Of a DNA stretch of 11,933 bases, positions 6,507-11,933 are shown in pieces. Origin of the DNA: an uncultured Oscillospiraceae bacterium (lineage in GTDB: Bacteria; Bacillota; Clostridia; Oscillospirales; Oscillospiraceae); NCBI GenBank assembly GCA_947624465.1, contig CANQKJ010000039.1, positions 1 to 11,933 of the forward strand, written 5' to 3'. The stretch's first letter is position 1; every line of letters starts with the position of its first letter. Made by a program: the position numbers and the translations under genes. The notes beneath the pieces were generated by a model. That model saw only the letters and a program-made list of their open reading frames with translations, had not been told where the DNA came from and did no database searches.

Positions 6507-8939
6507 TTATCGCTGGAACCGCGCCTCTTTCCCGGAGGCAGAGGTCACCTTCACTTCCATGGCCTGACCTGATGTTTTCCGAAGGATCATCTGGGCCCGG
6601 CCATTCCAGGTCTCGGTCCGCCCCTCCTGGTAGTGATGCAGCGGCTTGGGAGCCCCGCTTCCGAAGCCCAGCAGTGTTCCGCCCGTGACTTGGGCGGTCA
6701 GCAGCTCGTCCCGGTCCGTAGGAATGGCGCCGTTTTCATCTCGCAAGATCACGTCCAGGTAGAGCAGTTCTTCACCCTCATAGTCCGTTTCGATACTGAG
6801 GACGGACGGTTCTCCCGATGTGCGCAGCTCGAACACGCCGGCCTCCGCCCCGTCCGCATAGGATACCGCCCGGAGGGTCCCCGGCTCATACCGGGTCTCA
6901 AAGAGGGTGCGGAACCCGTTTTCCGGCCCCGCGGGCTTTCTGCCCAGGGAGCGGCCGTTGAGGAACAGCTCCGCCTCGCCGCCGGGAGCGTAGACCTCCA
7001 CCACTACCGGCCGACCCTCATAGCCCCGCCAGTCCCAACTGGACACGGCGTCGTTCATGATCCAGGGGTTAGGGGCCATCTTCTCTCCGTAGTGGCCGGG
7101 ATCCTGCACCGCGATGTAGGGGTCGCTCCGCAGCCCGAATACGATCTCCCGGAAATAGGACATGGGCCGCCGGGAGCCGGTCAGATCCAAATCGCCGCAG
7201 TAGGCCAGCTGGCAGGGGAACGCCGCCTTGAAGCCGCCCTCGCCCCCGGAATAGGAGGGCACACCGATGCCCGCCTCTCCGATGTAATCCCAGCCGGTCC
7301 AGGTAAAGTCGCCGATGAGGGCCGGGTATTTTTTCACCAGACCCCAGTTCCGGGCGATCTCCGGGGGATAGGTCTCGCTGCCCACCATAACACGGTTGGG
7401 ATAGCGGGCGCAGTCCGGCTCATAGCGGGCGGTCATGTAGTTGTACCCAGCCACGTCAAGGGCGGCGCAGGCCATTTCCAGCCGCTTAGAGATCACCCGG
7501 TGGTTGACGATTTCATCGGCCTTGTCCTGCATCACGGACATAAAGTCGTTCACGTCGCCCCCGGTCTCTCCCCCGTCGCCCGTTCCCTGGGCGATGTCCG
7601 CCATGATGGCGCCCATCTCGTCTCCGGCCGCGAAAATGCCGTTGATACCCGCCGTGGTGAACCGGGTGGGGTCCAGTGCCTTGATCAGGGCGCTGATCTG
7701 GGCGCAGGTCGCCGAGCCGGCCTCCCCGCCGATCTCAGGGATCTCATTCCCCACGGAGTACAGGATCACAGAGGGGTGGTTATAGTCCTTTCTGACCATC
7801 GCCGCCAAATCCTTTTTCCACCAGGCGGAGAAATCCACCGCGTAGTCCAGGTCGGACTTGGCCCGGTCCCACATGTCGGTGAACTCATCCATCACATACA
7901 TGCCCAGCTCGTCGCACACCCGCAGCAGCGCCGGAGCCGCCGGGTGGTGGGACATACGGATGGCATTGAAACCGGCCTCCTTGAGGCGCCTGACCTGGCG
8001 GTAGTGGGCGTCCTCATAGGTTGCCGCCCCCAGAAGCCCACTGTCATGGTGGATGCAGGCGCCCCGGAGCTTTACGCTGTTTCCGTTGACCCGCAGCCCC
8101 CGGGCAGCGTCCAGTTGCAGCGTCCGAATGCCGAAGGCAACGCGGGCGGTGTCAAGTGGCGATGCTCCGTCCACCTCGAACAGACTGCTGCTGCACATAT
8201 AAAGGGAGGGCGTATCCTCGGACCAGAGGGCCGGAGATTTGACAAGAATCCTCTGGAACACGGTCTTTTTCTCCCCGGCCCTGACAAAGAACACCGTATC
8301 CTCGGGTGCGGCGCATCCCTGGCCATGCTGCCGGGGCAGGATCGTGGTGTGGAGGAGCAATTTCTTCGGTGACGCGCTCGCGTTGACGATTACCGTCTTT
8401 ACCGAGAGGACGGCATACTCTTCATCGGCGTTTTCGGTGGTCACCTGCACACCATCCGGCTCGATATGGATCGGGTCGGAGCGCAGCAGATACACGTCCC
8501 GATAGATGCCGCTGCCCGAGTACCAGCGGCTGTTGGTCATGCCGGCGTTTTTCACCTGGACGCGCAGCTCGTTCTCCGCGCCGGGCCGGAGATAGTCGGA
8601 CACATCCACGCAGAAGCCGGTGTAGCCGTTGGCCTCGGAGCCGGCGAACTGCTGGTTCAGATACACCATCGCGTGGGCGTAGACCCCCTCGAATTTGACG
8701 ATATACCTCTTGCCCCGATCCTCCTCGGGGACAAAGAACGTCTTCACATAGGTGTAGTTGCCGCCGTCCCGGTAGCCGGTATTGCCCCCGTTGGGGCTGC
8801 CGGCATAAGGGGTCTCCTCGATCATCGCGTCGTGGGGCAGAGTGATCTCCCTGGCGGCGGGCGGGATGTCCCACACCAGCGCGAAGGCGTTCCGATCCGG
8901 CCAGAATTTCCAGCCCTCGTTCCATCGCTCACAGTTCAT
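6507..8939 (-). CDS. GH2 beta-galactosidase/beta-glucuronidase-type enzyme
   Basis: An 810-residue family 2 glycoside hydrolase. Domains in order: sugar-binding jelly roll (about 1-155, with WYSGSGIYRDV at 139-149), Ig-like domain (about 160-272), TIM barrel (about 275-600), a DUF4982-like domain (about 630-705, with VEVYAPGGEAELFLNGRSLG) and a final Ig-like domain (about 708-805). The acid/base is Glu399 in YSVGNEIPE and the nucleophile is Glu522 in VGSETYP. LRGACIHHDSG (291-301) and FTWTGWDYIGE (545-555) are also typical. The architecture is that of intracellular Firmicutes and Bacteroidetes beta-galactosidases with a DUF4982 tail. Whether it prefers galactose, glucuronic acid or another sugar is not clear. 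AGGAGG lies 8 bases before the ATG. There is no signal peptide. It lies 42 bases after the rhamnosidase gene. Confidence 0.95.
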   Translation of the reverse strand: MNCERWNEGWKFWPDRNAFALVWDIPPAAREITLPHDAMIEETPYAGSPNGGNTGYRDGGNYTYVKTFFVPEEDRGKRYIVKFEGVYAHAMVYLNQQFAGSEANGYTGFCVDVSDYLRPGAENELRVQVKNAGMTNSRWYSGSGIYRDVYLLRSDPIHIEPDGVQVTTENADEEYAVLSVKTVIVNASASPKKLLLHTTILPRQHGQGCAAPEDTVFFVRAGEKKTVFQRILVKSPALWSEDTPSLYMCSSSLFEVDGASPLDTARVAFGIRTLQLDAARGLRVNGNSVKLRGACIHHDSGLLGAATYEDAHYRQVRRLKEAGFNAIRMSHHPAAPALLRVCDELGMYVMDEFTDMWDRAKSDLDYAVDFSAWWKKDLAAMVRKDYNHPSVILYSVGNEIPEIGGEAGSATCAQISALIKALDPTRFTTAGINGIFAAGDEMGAIMADIAQGTGDGGETGGDVNDFMSVMQDKADEIVNHRVISKRLEMACAALDVAGYNYMTARYEPDCARYPNRVMVGSETYPPEIARNWGLVKKYPALIGDFTWTGWDYIGEAGIGVPSYSGGEGGFKAAFPCQLAYCGDLDLTGSRRPMSYFREIVFGLRSDPYIAVQDPGHYGEKMAPNPWIMNDAVSSWDWRGYEGRPVVVEVYAPGGEAELFLNGRSLGRKPAGPENGFRTLFETRYEPGTLRAVSYADGAEAGVFELRTSGEPSVLSIETDYEGEELLYLDVILRDENGAIPTDRDELLTAQVTGGTLLGFGSGAPKPLHHYQEGRTETWNGRAQMILRKTSGQAMEVKVTSASGKEARFQR

Positions 8940-8981
8940 TTTCAGCGCCTCCTGTCATATTGTGGAGCGTCTGACGCCTGC

Positions 8982-11720
8982 TCAATTCTCGCCGGGGCGG
9001 CGTCCGATCTTCCTCAGCTGCTCCACCGCCGCGCCCACATTGCCCGGATCCAGCCCCATGAAGAACTGGCCGCTGAGCTCCCGGAAGGTCATGGCGCACA
9101 TCTCCCGGTCCCCCGACCGGAGGGCCCCCGCCAGCTGAGGCAGCGTGTCCGCCAGGATGGCGGCGGCTTCCTCATCCCCGGCCAGCTGGCCCAGGCGAGA
9201 GTCCCAGTCATAGGCGGCCAGCAGGTCCCGGTCAGGCGTGTAATGATACTCATAGGTCCCCGGCCCCGCCTCAAAAGGCTCCTTGCCGCTGTAGGGCAGG
9301 GTCACCAGAGCGGCGCAGCCAAAGGGCACCCGGATAGTAATGGACAAAGTCCCGTCCTCATTGACCCGCCAGGAGCTCTCATAGAGGCCGGAGGCGGTGC
9401 GGCAGCGGCAGGTCAGATGGTCCAGGCGGGCGTCCGGCCTCGGGGCAATGACCGCCCTTCGGAATCCCAGCCCCTCCGGCCGCAGTCCGCCCAGCCAGGC
9501 AAAGACGTACTCCGCCACGCTGCCATAGGAGTAGTGGTTGAAGCTGTTCATCCCCGTGGGAGAACAGGTCCCGTCGGGCATCAGGCTGTTCCACCGCTCC
9601 CAGATGGTGGTGGCCCCCAGATCCACGCAGTACAGCCAGCTGGGGAACTCCCGGTTCAGCAGGAAATCGCAGGCCAGCCGGTCCATCCCCTCCTGGGCCA
9701 GGGTCTGGCACAGCAGCGGGGCCCCGGCGAAGCCGCAGCGGATCTGGAAGTTGTCGAACTGGAGCCGGCGGGAGAACTGCTCCAACAACACATTCCTGTC
9801 CCGATAGAACCCCAGGCGCAGAGCGGTGATATAGGCGGTCTGGGTGTCCACGGACAGCCGCCCGCCGGGGGTGACGTAGGCGTCCAGCACCGCGGCGCGG
9901 ATGGCCTCCGCCAGGGCGTTGTAGTGGGCCTCGTCCTCCGCCTTTCCCAGCAGTCCCGCCATGCGGGCGGTGAGTGCGGCGCTCTGATAGAAATACGCGC
10001 TGGCCAGATAGGTGTCGTCGGTGCCGCCCTTGAAGCTGTTCTCCGTGACCCCGTCCAGGGCCAGCCAGTCGCCGAACTGGAAGCTCTTGTCGTACAGATG
10101 GTTGGGGTGGTTCCGGTCCACAAAATCCACCCAGTCCCGCATCATGGGGTAGTATCGGGCAGTCTCCGCCACAGAGCCGGTCATGCGCAGCAACGTGTCC
10201 GGGATGAGTACGGCGGAGTCGGACCAGACGGCGCAGAAGTTGAAATCCTGCCGGCCCAAAGTGTAGATGGGCACCGCCCCGTCATGGCGGAGCTGCTCGG
10301 TGCGCAGCAGCCGCAGGAACTTCCGGTAGAAGGCCCGGCAGTCCATGAAATAGCAGGCGGTGGGGGCAAACACCTGGGCGTCTCCCGTCCAGCCCAGCCG
10401 CTCATCCCGCTGGGGACAGTCGGTGGGGATGTCCAGGAAATTGGAACGCTGGCTCCACAGGGCGTTTTGCAGCAGCCGGTCCACCCCGGCATGGCCGCAG
10501 GACAGCTCCCCGGTCTCATCCAGATCAGAGTAGACCACCGGGGACTCGAATCCGGCGGGGTCCGGCTCTCCCGGCCAGCCGGTCACCTTCACATACCGGA
10601 AGCCGAAAAAGGTGAAGATCTGGCAGACGGTCTCCTCCCGCCCATCGGAGCGGTAGCGGAAGCCGCCTCTGGCACCCCGGTAATTGTCGTTATAGAAGTT
10701 CCCGCCCTGGAGCACCTCGCCGAACTCAAAATGCACCTCGGTCCCGGCGGGCAGGGCGGCGCGGAACCGCAGCAGGCCCGCGTGGTTCTGGCCAAAGTCC
10801 AGCACCATCTCCCCGGCGGGGGTGCGGATGACCTCCCGGATCGGCAGGATACTCTTCTCCCGAATGGGCAGGGAGAACCGCTCCACCACCCGCAGGGGGA
10901 TATCCACCGGCTCCACCGGGCGCTCCGGGCCGACAGGGGCCAGCCGGTCCAGGGTCTCCCCCTCGTAGATGCCGTCGGCGGTGATGGGGCTGTCCGTCCA
11001 GGTCCAGCTCCCGTCGGTGGCGAAGACCCGCTCGGAGCCGTCGGCCAGGACAGTGCGCAGCTCCGCCAGGGCGGCGTACCGCTCCCCGAAGGGCTCCCTG
11101 GCCTGTTCCAGGCCGTACCTGCCCTTGTACCAGCCGCTGCCCAGGGTGATGTCCATCCGGTTGTCCGCACCGAGAAGGCCGGTGACGTCATAGGTCTGGT
11201 ACTGGACCTCCTCCTCATAGTCGCTGATACCGGGGGTGAGCAGCTCATCGGTGACGGGTCTGCCGTTCAGGGCGGCACAGTACAGCCCCAGGCCGGTGAC
11301 ATACAGCCGCGCGGCGCGCACTTCCCCCGGCAAGTCAAAGCGCCCGGTGAGCACGGGAGAGCGCTCCGTGCCGGCGGGCGGGCCGATCCACCGCCCTGCC
11401 CAGGGCTCGTCCAGCTTGCCGGTCTCGAACCAGGTGAGGCCCTCCGCCCTGTCGCCGGTGTCGTCTGCCACCTCCACGCTCACATAATACCGGGTGCGCG
11501 GTCTCAGGTCCAGCTCCAGTGCGGTGCCCTCCCAGTCCAGCTTTCCCTCTGTCTGCCACAGTAGTTCGGTCCTGTCCTGGCCGCTCCAGACGCTGACGCG
11601 GGTGGAGACGGGCCTCGTTCCCCCGGCGTCCTCCACCAGCCAGGACAGCAGCAGCGGGCCCTGGCAGTCATAGCCCAGGGGCTGGGGCACACCGTTCAGT
11701 TTCAGGTGCGTGATCCGCAT
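8982..11720 (-). CDS. GH78 alpha-L-rhamnosidase
   Basis: A 912-residue family 78 enzyme that removes terminal alpha-L-rhamnose from plant glycosides or pectin-derived oligosaccharides. Domains in order: Fn3-like N-terminus (about 1-100), rhamnosidase N-domain (about 130-265), concanavalin-like domain (about 300-395), (alpha/alpha)6 barrel (about 400-745) and C-terminal beta sandwich (about 750-825). The family signature IPTDCPQRDERLGWTGDA (431-448) contains the general acid, probably Glu440. IWERW (706-710) contains the base, Glu708. A further helical tail (about 830-912) follows the normal C-terminus and resembles the GH3 tail at 2400-2621. GAGGAG lies 8 bases before the ATG, and the gap to the GH1 stop is 15 bases. 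There is no signal peptide, so it acts on imported substrate. Confidence 0.96.
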   Translation of the reverse strand: MRITHLKLNGVPQPLGYDCQGPLLLSWLVEDAGGTRPVSTRVSVWSGQDRTELLWQTEGKLDWEGTALELDLRPRTRYYVSVEVADDTGDRAEGLTWFETGKLDEPWAGRWIGPPAGTERSPVLTGRFDLPGEVRAARLYVTGLGLYCAALNGRPVTDELLTPGISDYEEEVQYQTYDVTGLLGADNRMDITLGSGWYKGRYGLEQAREPFGERYAALAELRTVLADGSERVFATDGSWTWTDSPITADGIYEGETLDRLAPVGPERPVEPVDIPLRVVERFSLPIREKSILPIREVIRTPAGEMVLDFGQNHAGLLRFRAALPAGTEVHFEFGEVLQGGNFYNDNYRGARGGFRYRSDGREETVCQIFTFFGFRYVKVTGWPGEPDPAGFESPVVYSDLDETGELSCGHAGVDRLLQNALWSQRSNFLDIPTDCPQRDERLGWTGDAQVFAPTACYFMDCRAFYRKFLRLLRTEQLRHDGAVPIYTLGRQDFNFCAVWSDSAVLIPDTLLRMTGSVAETARYYPMMRDWVDFVDRNHPNHLYDKSFQFGDWLALDGVTENSFKGGTDDTYLASAYFYQSAALTARMAGLLGKAEDEAHYNALAEAIRAAVLDAYVTPGGRLSVDTQTAYITALRLGFYRDRNVLLEQFSRRLQFDNFQIRCGFAGAPLLCQTLAQEGMDRLACDFLLNREFPSWLYCVDLGATTIWERWNSLMPDGTCSPTGMNSFNHYSYGSVAEYVFAWLGGLRPEGLGFRRAVIAPRPDARLDHLTCRCRTASGLYESSWRVNEDGTLSITIRVPFGCAALVTLPYSGKEPFEAGPGTYEYHYTPDRDLLAAYDWDSRLGQLAGDEEAAAILADTLPQLAGALRSGDREMCAMTFRELSGQFFMGLDPGNVGAAVEQLRKIGRRPGEN
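9006..9209 (-). other. Helical C-terminal appendage of the GH78 enzyme
   Basis: Residues about 838-905 of the rhamnosidase lie beyond the catalytic beta sandwich and read as a run of short helices. The start, SRLGQLAGDEEA, resembles STFGDIMADEEA in the GH3 tail; both end in an AxxEQL helix. It may be an accessory interaction or oligomerisation domain; the function is unknown to me. Confidence 0.45.
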
Positions 11721-11735
11721 GGTATCACTCCTCTG

Positions 11736-11933
11736 TCACAGATTCTCGCCGTTGGATGCGATGACATCCCTGTACCAGTAAGCGCTGTCCTTGATGGTGC
11801 GCTTCTGGGTCTGGTAATCGATATGTACCAAGCCGAACCGTGGATCGTATCCGGCGGCCCACTCGAAGTTGTCCATGATGCTCCAGTAGGTGTAGCCGAT
11901 CACCGGGATACCGTCGTCGATGGCCCGCTTCAC
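11736..11933 (-). CDS. GH1 beta-glycosidase, C-terminal part
   Basis: The last 65-66 residues of a family 1 glycoside hydrolase; the rest, including both catalytic glutamates, lies beyond the right edge. The fragment shows the diagnostic end of the family: [20 protein letters not shown], then [12 protein letters not shown] and [16 protein letters not shown]. The Glu in NFEW contacts the glycone sugar in GH1 enzymes. The frame is open at the edge, and the GTG there is not a start. It likely cleaves beta-glucosides or related beta-glycosides in the cytoplasm. It ends 15 bases before the GH78 start and is the most upstream gene of the operon visible here. The absence of a 6-phospho-type ending cannot be judged from this piece. 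Confidence 0.93.
   Translation of the reverse strand: MKRAIDDGIPVIGYTYWSIMDNFEWAAGYDPRFGLVHIDYQTQKRTIKDSAYWYRDVIASNGENL

Noticed and set aside
8967..8977. Small palindrome GCGTC-T-GACGC in the gap between GH78 and GH2
   Set aside because: A one-base loop cannot form a hairpin and there is no T-tract. It is a short palindrome in GC-rich DNA without other support as an operator.
8466..11564. Very long open frame on the + strand opposite the GH78 and GH2 genes, and a second one at 6633-8372
   Set aside because: These are the mirror frames of GC-rich coding sequence. Their translations are rich in Gly, Pro, His and Val with no recognisable domain, whereas the opposite strand carries complete catalytic motifs.

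Overview
The window looks like a chromosomal carbohydrate-use region of a fairly GC-rich Firmicute, most likely a gut-type Clostridia/Oscillospiraceae member. This is an inference from strong AGGAGG-type ribosome binding sites, a YesL/DUF624 membrane protein, and a dense set of glycoside hydrolases (GH) without signal peptides. No 16S rRNA or other taxonomic marker is present. There are no RNA genes, insertion sequences, CRISPR arrays or phage genes that I can support.

Left part (+ strand, 1-3526): the last 29 codons of an unidentified gene; a roughly 280-base gap holding a hairpin with a U-tract and a small palindrome; a complete cytoplasmic GH3 beta-glycosidase (375-2624); then a consensus sigma-A promoter overlapping an inverted repeat, driving a DUF624/YesL membrane protein (2852-3490) that ends at a strong, probably bidirectional terminator (3492-3526).

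Middle part (- strand, 3611-4696): a cassette of three small genes. A DUF4190-like membrane protein is followed by a second small membrane protein that appears to carry a one-base frameshift, then by a membrane-anchored protein of unknown function. The last gene is strikingly AT-rich (one 60-base line counted at 30 % G+C, against 68 % in a line from the rhamnosidase gene). Overlaps at the gene ends suggest coupled translation.

Right part (- strand, 4750-11933): a tight cluster read from right to left: GH1 beta-glycosidase (C-terminus only), GH78 alpha-L-rhamnosidase, GH2 beta-galactosidase/glucuronidase-type enzyme, metallo-beta-lactamase-fold hydrolase and GH43 enzyme. Gaps are 9 to 42 bases and every internal gene has its own Shine-Dalgarno, so this is almost certainly one operon whose promoter lies beyond the right edge. 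None of the enzymes shows an export signal. The set therefore fits cytoplasmic trimming of imported small glycosides carrying rhamnose, glucose/galactose and arabinose/xylose-type caps, such as plant aglycone glycosides or pectin-derived oligosaccharides; the actual substrate is not readable from sequence. No transporter or regulator lies in the window.

The most interesting observations are a possible shared helical C-terminal appendage on two unrelated enzymes (GH3 and GH78), the frameshifted gene inside the AT-rich membrane cassette, and the hydrolase embedded among glycosidases.
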